Positions 9,238 through 17,722 of a DNA stretch of 64,000 bases are shown one piece after another; the first letter of the stretch is position 1; every line of letters begins with the position of its first letter. The notes under the pieces were generated by a model that was given only the letters and a program-made list of their open reading frames with translations, was not told where the DNA came from and did not search any database. The stretch is taken from the NCBI GenBank assembly GCA_964517495.1, contig CAZFER010000003.1, positions 62,001-126,000 of the forward strand, read 5' to 3'. Source of the stretch: CAZFER01 sp964517495. GTDB lineage: Bacteria > Hinthialibacterota > Hinthialibacteria > Hinthialibacterales > Hinthialibacteraceae. The position numbers were made by a program, and so were the translations under genes.

Positions 9238-9325
9238 GAGATTGTCTCAAAACTGGGTTGACACATAGGTCAACCCCTACACATTGTAGGGGCAAACCTA
9301 TGTGTTCGCCCGATGTTGTGGTGTT
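9238..9325. repeat. MITE-like dispersed repeat, copy 1 (partial)
   Basis: The gap between the pseudopilin gene and the triple-domain protein contains TGTCTCAAAAC, then GGGTTGACACATAG and CTATGTGTTCGCCC, matching the element at 24521-24661. The internal ACACATAG/CTATGTGT arms form a hairpin with a second nested stem (ACCCCTAC/GTAGGGG). The right-hand terminal repeat found in the other copy is not recognisable here. Confidence 0.6.
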
Positions 9326-9386
9326 GTGCCGAGGTAGTCAATCAAGCTCACTTTTTTAGGCTCAAATACAAACCATCACCCATTCG

Positions 9387-11426
9387 TTAATAGAGAGACC
9401 AATCCACAACCGCCGTCGTTTCTGTAACATCAATGACAAAATCAGTAACCTGCATACGGCTGCGCCACGGACGAAGCCCTACACGAAAAGCTTTTTCCGG
9501 ATCATAGGGCATGGTGTGCAACGTTTCCCCGTCAATCAGGAATGAGATTTCCCCATCGTCGTTGATCATTTCAAATACAAACGGTGTAGCTTCCTGCAAG
9601 GTTGTCTCTCCAAGTGACTGGCTGCCACCGAAGAAATTACCTTCAATAAAGAATTGATTGCTGCCCCCTTCAAAGCCTAAATTGCTGTTGCTGCCATCGG
9701 GAATCCCTTGAATCGCAATGGAAGATGCGGTTCCACCCATTCCAAATAAAGTCAAATGGGCAGTGATATGATATTCGACATCCACGATGGCGATATTGGC
9801 GTAAAGGTAATTGTCACGCGCGGTGTTTTCCAGGTAGCCATCGCCCTCAGTCCACGGATCACCAACTTGAAGGACATAGTCAGATGCCACACCATCTTCA
9901 ACTACGTTGATTTGTCCTATCCCTGCTTTGAGGAACAATGAATCCGTACCCGTGACTAATCGGCTGAAAGGTGGGATTTGAATCTCGCCGTTGAATTCAA
10001 CCTCAAAGTCAGTGGCATCATCAGGAGCGGTAAGATCATAGGTCAGTTCCACTTTTCCCGAGGCATTGTCCATCTGCCAGGTGATTTGATTGCCATCCTG
10101 GGTTACATCTCCATTCGCGACATTTATATTTGTCAGGCTCCATCCTTCGGGAGCGGTTTCAACAACTTTCGCGTTAACCGTTTCACCTTCCGGTATTTCA
10201 GCGGTTAATTGAACACCAGGGATAGCCTGGCCCGCAGTATAAAATGCTCCCGTGGGTAAACTGCGTTCCACCTCGGGCCAAGCGGTTGCTTCGGTGACTG
10301 GCTCGACTGAAAATTCATGAACAAACATCCAACTTCGCCAGGGTCGAAAACCGGCAAAACCGAATATATCACCACCTAAAAACGTGGTTCTTCCCACCTC
10401 TTTGCCATTGATCATGAAAAACAGTTCATCTCCATTTCGAATCATATCAAAGTCAAAGGGAACGTTATCTTCAACCACCGTAGGTCCAAGACTCTGTGAG
10501 GAACCAAATAGGTCGCCCTGTATAAACATCTGATTACTGCCACCGGCAAATCCAAAATGATTATCACCATTTAGGGTAAACGATGCGGCACTGCCATCCA
10601 AATCGGCAATGGTTAATCGAGCTTTTATATGAAATTGTTCTCCGGCGAGTACCATATTGCCAAACGAAAAAACACCTGTATCAAATGCATTATAGGGGGT
10701 ATTTTCATCCCACTCCCACGGTATTCCTCCGACTTCAACAACATCCTGAGGAACACCATCTTCCACGAAAACACGTTTTTCTTCGATTGGAGATGGCACA
10801 CCGGTTTGGGTTACAATGGTAAGTTGTGAGACCTGCATACGGCTACGGTGGGGACGCAAAGCGACCTGGTAAAATCCTCCGCGAAAAACACTGCCAGGTT
10901 CTTCATCCGGCAAAGGAGCGGTCAGCCATTCTTCACCATTGATTAAAAAACGGTAGGTATCACCCTCGCGAATGAATTCAAACTGAAATGGCTCACCTTC
11001 TTGAATGGGAGTAGGCCCCATATCCTGAAACGGCCCAAAAAAGGTGCCTTCAGCGAAGAGCTGACCATCGCCGCCAGCAAATCCAAAGTTACTGCCGAAT
11101 TGCCCCCCCTCATTCAACATATCGTTGATCTGGAATGAAGCAGCGCTGCCCCGGCCGGTTTCGCTATCCACCAAGTCAAAGATGGTCAAATTAACCGTGA
11201 CATGAAAATCACCAGGACCAACAATAGCGTTTGACCATAGGAAATTTCCTGTGCCCTGTTTTTCAAGATAGCCATCACCCTGATCCCATGGTTCTCCAAC
11301 AATGTTGATTAATTCCTCATTCGGAACGCCATTATCAATAACCACAATTTCTTGTTGCGCGTCTGCAACCGGTAAAACCATCATTGATAGAAATGCAATG
11401 AGCGGATACACAAAGACTTTCTTCAT
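9387..11426 (-). CDS. Secreted protein with three copies of the sialidase-associated beta domain
   Basis: A 679-residue exported protein. The chosen ATG at 11426 has GGAGG 7 nt upstream and starts a signal peptide (MKKVFVYPLIAFLSM, cleavage near ADA-QQ). Three related units of about 155-190 residues lie near residues 25-210, 215-375 and 505-670. Each follows the order: entry strand ending in DNGVP or EDGVP, PW, HxxxxLTIxxL, GFAGG or GFEGG, an F-rich strand with FFG or LFG, PFxFExI and finally LRPWRSRM or a variant. The same unit forms the N-terminus of the divergent sialidase. Between units 2 and 3 is an Ig-like segment (about 380-490) rich in Asp, Val and Thr. The fold looks like a jelly-roll or lectin-type beta sandwich. 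Sialoglycan binding is my inference; no catalytic signature was seen. Confidence 0.8.
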   Translation of the reverse strand: MKKVFVYPLIAFLSMMVLPVADAQQEIVVIDNGVPNEELINIVGEPWDQGDGYLEKQGTGNFLWSNAIVGPGDFHVTVNLTIFDLVDSETGRGSAASFQINDMLNEGGQFGSNFGFAGGDGQLFAEGTFFGPFQDMGPTPIQEGEPFQFEFIREGDTYRFLINGEEWLTAPLPDEEPGSVFRGGFYQVALRPHRSRMQVSQLTIVTQTGVPSPIEEKRVFVEDGVPQDVVEVGGIPWEWDENTPYNAFDTGVFSFGNMVLAGEQFHIKARLTIADLDGSAASFTLNGDNHFGFAGGSNQMFIQGDLFGSSQSLGPTVVEDNVPFDFDMIRNGDELFFMINGKEVGRTTFLGGDIFGFAGFRPWRSWMFVHEFSVEPVTEATAWPEVERSLPTGAFYTAGQAIPGVQLTAEIPEGETVNAKVVETAPEGWSLTNINVANGDVTQDGNQITWQMDNASGKVELTYDLTAPDDATDFEVEFNGEIQIPPFSRLVTGTDSLFLKAGIGQINVVEDGVASDYVLQVGDPWTEGDGYLENTARDNYLYANIAIVDVEYHITAHLTLFGMGGTASSIAIQGIPDGSNSNLGFEGGSNQFFIEGNFFGGSQSLGETTLQEATPFVFEMINDDGEISFLIDGETLHTMPYDPEKAFRVGLRPWRSRMQVTDFVIDVTETTAVVDWSLY

Positions 11427-11790
11427 AATTTCCTCCATGTACTTTTTATGATGTTGAATGAGCAGCGAGGTAAATTCATTTAACAAGATAATTTAAATAC
11501 ACTTTCATGTCTTTCCCAAATCCAATCTTTTTTTTACCGTTTTCAACTCTTTGCGAGCAAGGCTAGCACTCGAGCGCTGGAGGCCTATTTTGGAATATAT
11601 TATCGTTATTTCAGGAATATTGTAATTTAGAAAATAAAATCAAGTTAACAAAAATTTACCATTTTCGATGGTTTATTATCGGGAAGTTATGATATATAAA
11701 AATTATTTCTTTTAACCATTTCAATAAATCCTTTATAATATCGCATCACAAAATGTACCAAATCGCAAGAAATTTAAGGGAGATAAAAGA
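11427..11790. promoter_or_regulatory. Divergent control region between the domain protein and the sialidase
   Basis: A 364-bp AT-rich intergenic stretch that must hold promoters for both directions. It contains a direct repeat GGAATAT at 11592-11598 and 11614-11620, 22 bp apart, the helical phasing expected of AraC-family half-sites. There is also a small dyad CCAT-TTTCG-ATGG near 11662-11674. An AraC-type regulator gene lies at the far end of the sialidase. Binding is inferred, not shown. Confidence 0.4.
11711..11739 (+). promoter_or_regulatory. Putative sigma-70 promoter of the sialidase gene
   Basis: TATAAT at 11734-11739 is preceded by TTTAAC at 11711-11716 with 17 bp between them. It lies about 50 bp upstream of the sialidase ATG. 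The -10 is perfect, the -35 weak, which would suit an activator-dependent promoter. Confidence 0.45.
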
Positions 11791-14496
11791 ATGAAACCTT
11801 CAATATGTATTTTCATAATCATCTTTGCTTTAACCATTCCAGCAATGGGCCAATACGCAAACGAAATCGCTGTCGTCAAGAATGGAAAACCTTCTCATGT
11901 ACAATTCCTTGGCGAACAGTGGAAACAAACTGAAGGATATGTCGAACGCTCGGGGATGAACAACTACTTATTAACAAAAGATGCTGTTGGTCCCGGGGAT
12001 TTTCATATCAGGGCAAAATTGACAATTTTCAATTTAAAAGGCAGCGCAGCCACCTTTACCATCAACAAAGATAGCCACTTTGGTTTTTCGGGTGGAAGCC
12101 ATCAAACCTTTATCGAAGGTCCTTTCTTTGGGAAAGAAACCGTATCCATCGCCCCCGCGATGGTTGAAGAGGGTGAACCATTTACGTTTGAAGTGATACG
12201 GGATGGGAGAGCCATAACCTTTCTGATTGATGGCAACACCGTCTATGAAATGCCCCATTCAGGAGACTCCATCGGTCCGGTCGGCTTTCGACCCTGGCGC
12301 AGCACCATGCGGATTCATCATTTCTCCATACAAGGCACAATGCATGAAACCTTATCCACCGAACAAATGGGATATTCCATCCCTCTAATTGATTTAGCAG
12401 GACAAACGCATCGTCAAGTCATCGTTGATGAAGAGAAAGGCCAATACCTTGGCCACCCCACGACGGTTTTGTTGGAAGATAACAAAACCATGATTGCTGT
12501 CTATCCAAAAGGACACGGACGAGGCGCGGTGGTGATGAAACACAGCAACGATGGGGGATTAACATGGTCACCCCGGTTGCCAATTCCTGATAATTGGGCC
12601 ACCTCAAAAGAAACACCCACCATCCATCGTGTGGTTGATCCTGAAGGAGTCAAGCGGCTGATTATGTTTTCCGGCCTATACCCCATTCGCATGGCCGTCT
12701 CAGAAGATGATGGACACAATTGGACCTCGCTTGAACCCATCGGTGATTTTGGCGGTATTGTGGCCATGAGCGATGTGGAACGCTTGAAAGATGGTCGATA
12801 TATGGCGTTTTTCCATGATGATGGGCGCTTTTTGCATGACAACGGAGAACGATCAAAATTCATCGTCTACAAAACCATCTCATCCGATGGCGGTTTAACC
12901 TGGAGTGATCCGCAGGAAGTAACCTCGCATCCCACCGCCCATTTGTGTGAACCAGGGGTGATTCGTTCGCCGGATGGAAATCAGTTGGCGATGCTGTTGC
13001 GTGAAAACAGCCGGACCTTGAACTCGTTTGTCACCTTTTCCAATGATGAAGGTAAAACATGGACAAAACCGGTTCAGCTTCCCGGAGCATTAACAGGAGA
13101 CCGGCATGTTTTAAAATATGCCCCCGATGGACGGCTAGTTTGTGTCTTTCGTGATACCACTCATATCAGCCCCACACGCGGTGATTTTGTCGCTTGGGTG
13201 GGTACCTATGAGGATATTGCTCATCAGCGCGAAGGGCAATATCGCGTACGATTGCTGGATAACAAAAAGGGTGCGGATTGCGGTTATGCCGGATTGGAAC
13301 TGCTGCCGGATGGCACTTTTGTCGCGACCACCTATTGCCATTTACGCGAAGGAGAAATGCCCTTAATTGCCAGCGTGCGCTTTACATTGAATGAACTGGA
13401 TAAAATCGCATCGAAGATGACCCATGATGAAAAAGACCTTTTCGTGAGTGGTAAAAACGGTTATGACACCTACCGTATCCCTGCGTTTATTACCACGTCC
13501 GAAGGGACGTTGCTTGCCTTTTGCGAAGGACGCAAAAACAGCCGGTCCGACACCGGCAATATCGACATGCTGATGAGACGCTCTACAGACGGAGGGGATA
13601 CGTGGAGCGAACAACAAATCATATGGGATGATGGCAATAACACCTGTGGGAATCCATGCCCGGTTATCGACGAAAAAACTGGAACCATTTGGCTGTTGAT
13701 GACCCATAACCTCGGGCATGACCATGAAAGCGAAATCGTCAATGGCACCAGCGAAGGCACCCGCACCGTTTGGGTAACCTATAGCAAGGATGATGGAAAA
13801 AACTGGGCAACCCCCAAAGAAATCACCTCGACCACCAAACTCAAAAATTGGAGCTGGTATGCCACCGGTCCTGGCGTAGGCATTCAACTAAAATATGGGA
13901 AACACCAAGGAAGAATGGTTATCCCTTGTGACCACAAAGCGAAGAATGACAGCGTTGGATACTATTCTCATGTGTTTTATTCCGATGATCATGGCCAGAA
14001 CTGGCAATTAGGGGGGATTACAGAAGATGGTGTGAATGAATGCCAGGTGGTGGAATTGGTCGATGGCAGGCTACTGCTAAATATGCGGCGTTCACGCTAT
14101 AATCCTGCTCAACATCGCTCGATTGCCTATAGTGAAGATGGAGGGCTTAGCTGGTCGAAACTATCCTATGACCAGGCATTGATTGAACCACGCTGCCAGG
14201 CTTCGATTTTGCGATATACCACTGAGCACAATTATGCCAAAAACCGTATCCTCTTTTCGAATCCAGCAAGCACCCAACGTGAAAAAATGACTGTAAAAAT
14301 GAGCTATGATGAAGGCGAAACCTGGCCGGTTGCCAAACAAATATATGCCGGTTCCGCCGCTTATTCATGCATGGGTGTTCTACCCGATGACCGTATTGCC
14401 TGTTTTTATGAGCGGGATAATTATGGCAAAATCACTCTGGCAAGGTTTACGCTTGAATGGCTAACCAACGGCACCGATTCAATCAATAAAAACTAA
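11791..14496 (+). CDS. Secreted exo-alpha-sialidase with N-terminal beta domain and two six-bladed-propeller regions
   Basis: A 901-residue exported enzyme predicted to release terminal sialic acids from glycans (GH33-type). A signal peptide (1-20) is followed by the same beta domain found three times in the divergently encoded protein (about 25-185, ending GFRPWRSTM). A first BNR propeller (about 200-535) has Asp boxes such as SNDGGLTW and SSDGGLTW but no YRIP motif. A second propeller (about 549-895) carries YRIP, SDTGNID, five more Asp boxes (SxDxGxxW), TGPGVGIQL, GVNECQVVEL and MGVLPDDRIACFYERD, the usual sialidase landmarks. Catalysis is therefore assigned to the second half. The double-propeller length is well above that of simple bacterial sialidases. 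AAGGGAG lies upstream of the ATG. Confidence 0.9.
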   Translation: MKPSICIFIIIFALTIPAMGQYANEIAVVKNGKPSHVQFLGEQWKQTEGYVERSGMNNYLLTKDAVGPGDFHIRAKLTIFNLKGSAATFTINKDSHFGFSGGSHQTFIEGPFFGKETVSIAPAMVEEGEPFTFEVIRDGRAITFLIDGNTVYEMPHSGDSIGPVGFRPWRSTMRIHHFSIQGTMHETLSTEQMGYSIPLIDLAGQTHRQVIVDEEKGQYLGHPTTVLLEDNKTMIAVYPKGHGRGAVVMKHSNDGGLTWSPRLPIPDNWATSKETPTIHRVVDPEGVKRLIMFSGLYPIRMAVSEDDGHNWTSLEPIGDFGGIVAMSDVERLKDGRYMAFFHDDGRFLHDNGERSKFIVYKTISSDGGLTWSDPQEVTSHPTAHLCEPGVIRSPDGNQLAMLLRENSRTLNSFVTFSNDEGKTWTKPVQLPGALTGDRHVLKYAPDGRLVCVFRDTTHISPTRGDFVAWVGTYEDIAHQREGQYRVRLLDNKKGADCGYAGLELLPDGTFVATTYCHLREGEMPLIASVRFTLNELDKIASKMTHDEKDLFVSGKNGYDTYRIPAFITTSEGTLLAFCEGRKNSRSDTGNIDMLMRRSTDGGDTWSEQQIIWDDGNNTCGNPCPVIDEKTGTIWLLMTHNLGHDHESEIVNGTSEGTRTVWVTYSKDDGKNWATPKEITSTTKLKNWSWYATGPGVGIQLKYGKHQGRMVIPCDHKAKNDSVGYYSHVFYSDDHGQNWQLGGITEDGVNECQVVELVDGRLLLNMRRSRYNPAQHRSIAYSEDGGLSWSKLSYDQALIEPRCQASILRYTTEHNYAKNRILFSNPASTQREKMTVKMSYDEGETWPVAKQIYAGSAAYSCMGVLPDDRIACFYERDNYGKITLARFTLEWLTNGTDSINKN

Positions 14497-14508
14497 CTGT
14501 TTATACTT

Positions 14509-14565
14509 GTGGTGGAGGCTTCCAGTTCGCAACAAGATTCAAGCAGACTGGCAAGCCTGCACCAC
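14509..14565. repeat. Dispersed hairpin repeat, copy 2, between convergent genes
   Basis: GTGGTGGAGGCTTCCAG (14509-14525) pairs with CTGGCAAGCCTGCACCAC (14548-14565) with one mismatch and one bulged base, leaving a 22-nt loop. It lies just behind the sialidase stop and before the convergent regulator. It could act as a terminator-like RNA hairpin, although no T-run follows. Related sequence lies at 6043-6126. Confidence 0.6.
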
Positions 14566-14590
14566 AAAAATATAGTCACTCATGAATTGA

Positions 14591-15397
14591 TTATCCACGA
14601 ATAATATTCTGCCTACGGTATTCCTTGGGTGATTTGCCTTCGTGGGTTTTAAACGCCCGGTAAAAATGAGAAAGATTGTTATACCCCAGTCTTTCACTGA
14701 TTTCCTTAATAGGAATCACGGTTTCCCGCAGGTAACGCTTGGCTTCCAGCATACGAAGGTTAAACAGAAAACGCCCGGGTGAGGTGCCCACATATTCCTT
14801 GAACATGGATCGAAAATGACTGGTTGAAAGGCCAACTTCAGCCGCCATTTGATCGACATTCATGCTATGAGCCTGCCAATTTTCACGAAGCTGGGTGATA
14901 AGTTGTTCAATCGCCAATTCATGATGAGATGTCTTGCGTTTTTGGAACAGGTTGGATTTCAATTCCCCAAAAATGAGCGTCATGGAAGCAGTGCGCAGAT
15001 CATGAAGAAACGGATCCTGATCATGCGAAGCCCAGCGGATAGTCAAATCGATATTATAAAAAAGGTTATCCGAATATTCTCCCTTATAGGCTTCATACCC
15101 TTGCTTTTTACCCACTAAATGCTGAAAGACGATGGGAAGATTAGGAGCGTCTTCATCTATATTAAAATGTTGAACGGACGTTTTAGAAAGCGGCAAGACA
15201 GAATAACCTTGAAAATGGGTAAGTGGATAAATCAATACACCTTGATTTGATGTCAATCGGAGTTGATCCCGCTTCAAAAATCGTAAAAGTAATTCACCCT
15301 CATGGACAAATAACAAATCAAAATGCGGCCACGTACATGGTCCGATCTTATTTTTCTCGTCATGCTCCCCGTAACTATGCAAATAGAAATGAATCAT
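14591..15397 (-). CDS. AraC-family transcriptional regulator
   Basis: A 268-residue DNA-binding protein. The N-terminal half is a cupin-like sensing domain (strands such as FDLLFVHEGELLLRF and GVLIYPLTHFQGYSV). The C-terminal 100 residues hold the two helix-turn-helix motifs, with MAAEVGLSTSHFRSMFKEYVGTSPGRFLFNLRMLEAKRYL and ISERLGYNNLSHFYRAFKTHEGKSPKEYRR given here as segments of the standard AraC signature. It converges on the sialidase gene. A role in controlling the sialidase and the lyase/transporter operon is inferred from location and from half-site-like repeats in the divergent promoter region. No clear Shine-Dalgarno precedes the ATG. Confidence 0.88.
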   Translation of the reverse strand: MIHFYLHSYGEHDEKNKIGPCTWPHFDLLFVHEGELLLRFLKRDQLRLTSNQGVLIYPLTHFQGYSVLPLSKTSVQHFNIDEDAPNLPIVFQHLVGKKQGYEAYKGEYSDNLFYNIDLTIRWASHDQDPFLHDLRTASMTLIFGELKSNLFQKRKTSHHELAIEQLITQLRENWQAHSMNVDQMAAEVGLSTSHFRSMFKEYVGTSPGRFLFNLRMLEAKRYLRETVIPIKEISERLGYNNLSHFYRAFKTHEGKSPKEYRRQNIIRG

Positions 15398-15441
15398 GGT
15401 TTCATGACATGATAAAAGAGTGATATTCCTGACATGTCAAG

Positions 15442-15600
15442 CATATGAAGTGGAAAGGGAGGGAAAACTTATAATTGGCCCTACTATTCCTACCCCAATG
15501 AAAAGCTGATCCTTACCCAAATTATTTATATCAATTAAGAGAGTGCGCTAATCTTTCAACCCTTCCCTAGCCCCTGCCAGTCTTGGGAGGGGCATGGTTG
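15442..15600 (-). repeat. Composite dispersed repeat, long copy A
   Basis: The 295-bp gap between the AraC regulator and the response regulator is largely taken up by this element. Its end at 15442-15481 matches, as reverse complement, 38690-38729 at 39 of 40 positions. Its other end (15555-15600) carries the C-rich core (CCCTCCCAAG ... GGGGCTAGGG) shared with 38569, 51144 and 57666. Order and approximate spacing of the two blocks are the same as in the 38.6-kb copy, so this is one mobile unit in opposite orientation. Confidence 0.75.
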
Positions 15601-15692
15601 TCACATTTGTTTAGCGATTCTATCAAACCTTTGGAATTTCTCTCCTTTATCGGCTATTCACTTCTCCCCCAAGCCTGAGGGAAATTAAGGTT

Positions 15693-17090
15693 CTATGATG
15701 AGTTTTCCTCGGTGGTGCGTAAGCCGTATTTTTTCATGAGTTCCTGCAAATAACGGCGGCTGAGTCCTGCCATGAGTGCCGATTGGGTGACATTGCCTTT
15801 GTTGGATTCCAATAATTGCTGAAGGTAGCGCTGTTCGAATATCTCCCGGGCTTTTTGGAAACTGATTTGAGTTGGATCCATAATATCGGAATGATTGGGT
15901 TTGTTATTGGCTGAGAGGCCTGCGGGTAGATCGTCGCGTTGAATTTCACCTGAATCCCGCAAAATCATACACCGCTGGATGGTGTTTTCCAATTCACGCA
16001 CATTGCCGGGCCAGGGGTAATTCATAAGCACTCGAAGGGCATCGGGAGTGATGCCTTCAATCGAGCGGTTCATTTTTTGGTTAAATCGGGTGATGAAATG
16101 ATCAGCCAGCAGGGGAATATCTTCCTTACGTTCCCTTAAGGGAGGCAAGGGGATATCCATAATCGAGAGACGGTAATACAAATCCTCACGGAACGTGCCT
16201 GCTTCGATATCATCCTGTAAGTCACGGTTGGTGGCCGCGATGATGCGGACATCCACGGAGTTGGAATTCACGCTGCCGATCCGGCGTATCTCTTTTTGTT
16301 CCAGCACGCGCAGAATTTTGACTTGAAGTTCCAGCGGTAAATCACCGATTTCGTCGAGAAACAATGATCCGCCATCGGCGGATTCAATCAGGCCCATTTT
16401 ACGTTGGTGAGCTCCCGAAAATGAGCCTTTTTCATGGCCGAATAGCTCACTTTCGATCAATTCACGTGGCAAGGCGCCACAATTGACGGCGATAAACTTT
16501 TCGTCCTTGCGGGTAGAGCGGTTATGGACTGCTTTGGCGACCAATTCTTTACCTGTACCGCTTTCTCCCAAAATCAAAACGGTGCTGTCGGTGGGAGCGA
16601 CTTTTTCAATCAGCCGGTAAAGTTCCTGCATTTTACGGCTGTTGCCGACTAAATCCTCAAGGCGATTGCGCTCTTCCAGGGCTTCGGACAGGTAGCGATT
16701 TCGATCGAGCAGGCGTTTGCGCTCGAAGGCATTGCTGATGATGTGAAGTATTTCATCATTATTAAACGGTTTGGTGATAAATTCATAAGCACCTCGCTTC
16801 ATGGCACTTACGGCATCTTCGATGGTGCCATAGGCGGTCATCATGATCACGGAGGTTTCTGGCGATTCTTGATGCAGGTGGTCCAGGAGGGTTAAGCCAT
16901 CCATCCCTGGCATACGGATGTCAATCATGGCTACATCAAAGGTTTCTTTTTCAATTTTCTTTAACGCCATTTCACCCGAGGTGGTGGTATCAACGTTATA
17001 GCCTTCATCGCTCAAGAGACGGTTAAGGATATGGCACATCCCCCGTTCGTCATCCACGATTAATATTGATCCTCGTCGTAATGTCCCCAT
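15693..17090 (-). CDS. NtrC-family sigma-54-dependent response regulator
   Basis: A 465-residue activator of sigma-54 promoters. It has an N-terminal receiver (Asp13-Asp14, phospho-acceptor Asp57 in MIDIRMPGMDG, then MMTAYGT and KPF). The AAA+ ATPase domain (about 140-380) has Walker A GESGTGKE and Walker B FLDEIGDLP. The C-terminal Fis-type helix-turn-helix reads NVTQSALMAGLSRRYLQELMKKYG. The sigma-54 contact loop is GSFSGA instead of the consensus GAFTGA, a conservative Ala-to-Ser and Thr-to-Ser change. No sensor kinase gene is next to it, so its partner and targets are unknown. The gap to moaC on the other strand is 130 bp. Confidence 0.92.
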   Translation of the reverse strand: MGTLRRGSILIVDDERGMCHILNRLLSDEGYNVDTTTSGEMALKKIEKETFDVAMIDIRMPGMDGLTLLDHLHQESPETSVIMMTAYGTIEDAVSAMKRGAYEFITKPFNNDEILHIISNAFERKRLLDRNRYLSEALEERNRLEDLVGNSRKMQELYRLIEKVAPTDSTVLILGESGTGKELVAKAVHNRSTRKDEKFIAVNCGALPRELIESELFGHEKGSFSGAHQRKMGLIESADGGSLFLDEIGDLPLELQVKILRVLEQKEIRRIGSVNSNSVDVRIIAATNRDLQDDIEAGTFREDLYYRLSIMDIPLPPLRERKEDIPLLADHFITRFNQKMNRSIEGITPDALRVLMNYPWPGNVRELENTIQRCMILRDSGEIQRDDLPAGLSANNKPNHSDIMDPTQISFQKAREIFEQRYLQQLLESNKGNVTQSALMAGLSRRYLQELMKKYGLRTTEENSS

Positions 17091-17220
17091 TGGCGTTGGT
17101 TTCCTGCCTGTCTTGTTGTAACCTTAATAAACAATAGTATAGATCAAAACAAATGTCTCGCCATTTTATGTTAGGTGATGGCCAGGGAATATGTCTTTTC
17201 TTAATTACAAATACTAGCGA

Positions 17221-17682
17221 ATGAATGATGAACTTCATTTTTCCCATTTAGATGAAGAGGGGCAGGCTCAAATGGTGGATGTAGGGGCCAAGCCACCGGT
17301 GATCCGGCGAGCGGTTGCCGAGGGCTGGGTACGTATGTCACCCCAGACAGTCGAGGCGGTCCGTGGTGGAACGGTTCCCAAAGGCGATGTATTATCGGTT
17401 GCCCGAATAGCAGGGATTTTGGCTGCCAAGCGCACAGGTGAATTGATCCCCTTGTGCCATCCACTCCCATTGGATGTTGTAACCGTGCAATTTGAGTTGG
17501 AAGAAGATGCCATCCATATAACGACAATGGCAAAATGCACGGCCAAAACCGGTGTGGAAATGGAAGCGTTAACCGCGGTTTCGCTGGCGGCTTTAAGTAT
17601 ATACGATATGTGCAAAGCCGTGGATAAAACCATGAAAATTGATCAGATCCATCTGGTTAAAAAAGAAAAAATCGAATCTTAA
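17221..17682 (+). CDS. moaC: Cyclic pyranopterin monophosphate synthase MoaC
   Basis: Catalyses the second half of the first step of molybdopterin biosynthesis, forming cyclic pyranopterin monophosphate from the MoaA product. It is 153 residues with the family core GGTVPKGDVLSVARIAGILA, AAKRTGELIPLCHPL, the ETG-like segment GVEMEAL and the C-terminal YDMCKAVDK. It opens a run moaC-serS-moaD-moaE. No Shine-Dalgarno is evident before the ATG, and no molybdenum-cofactor riboswitch was recognised in the 130-bp leader. Confidence 0.95.
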   Translation: MNDELHFSHLDEEGQAQMVDVGAKPPVIRRAVAEGWVRMSPQTVEAVRGGTVPKGDVLSVARIAGILAAKRTGELIPLCHPLPLDVVTVQFELEEDAIHITTMAKCTAKTGVEMEALTAVSLAALSIYDMCKAVDKTMKIDQIHLVKKEKIES

Positions 17683-17722
17683 TTGGAATTCTTCAACTTG
17701 TAACCAACGGAGGAGCATACTG

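Noticed and set aside
13363..13887. A 174-codon minus-strand frame inside the sialidase gene.
   Set aside because: The plus-strand sialidase motifs are unambiguous here, so this is a shadow frame.
17091..17220. A possible molybdenum-cofactor riboswitch before moaC.
   Set aside because: The 130-bp leader shows no conserved multi-stem layout that I could recognise.
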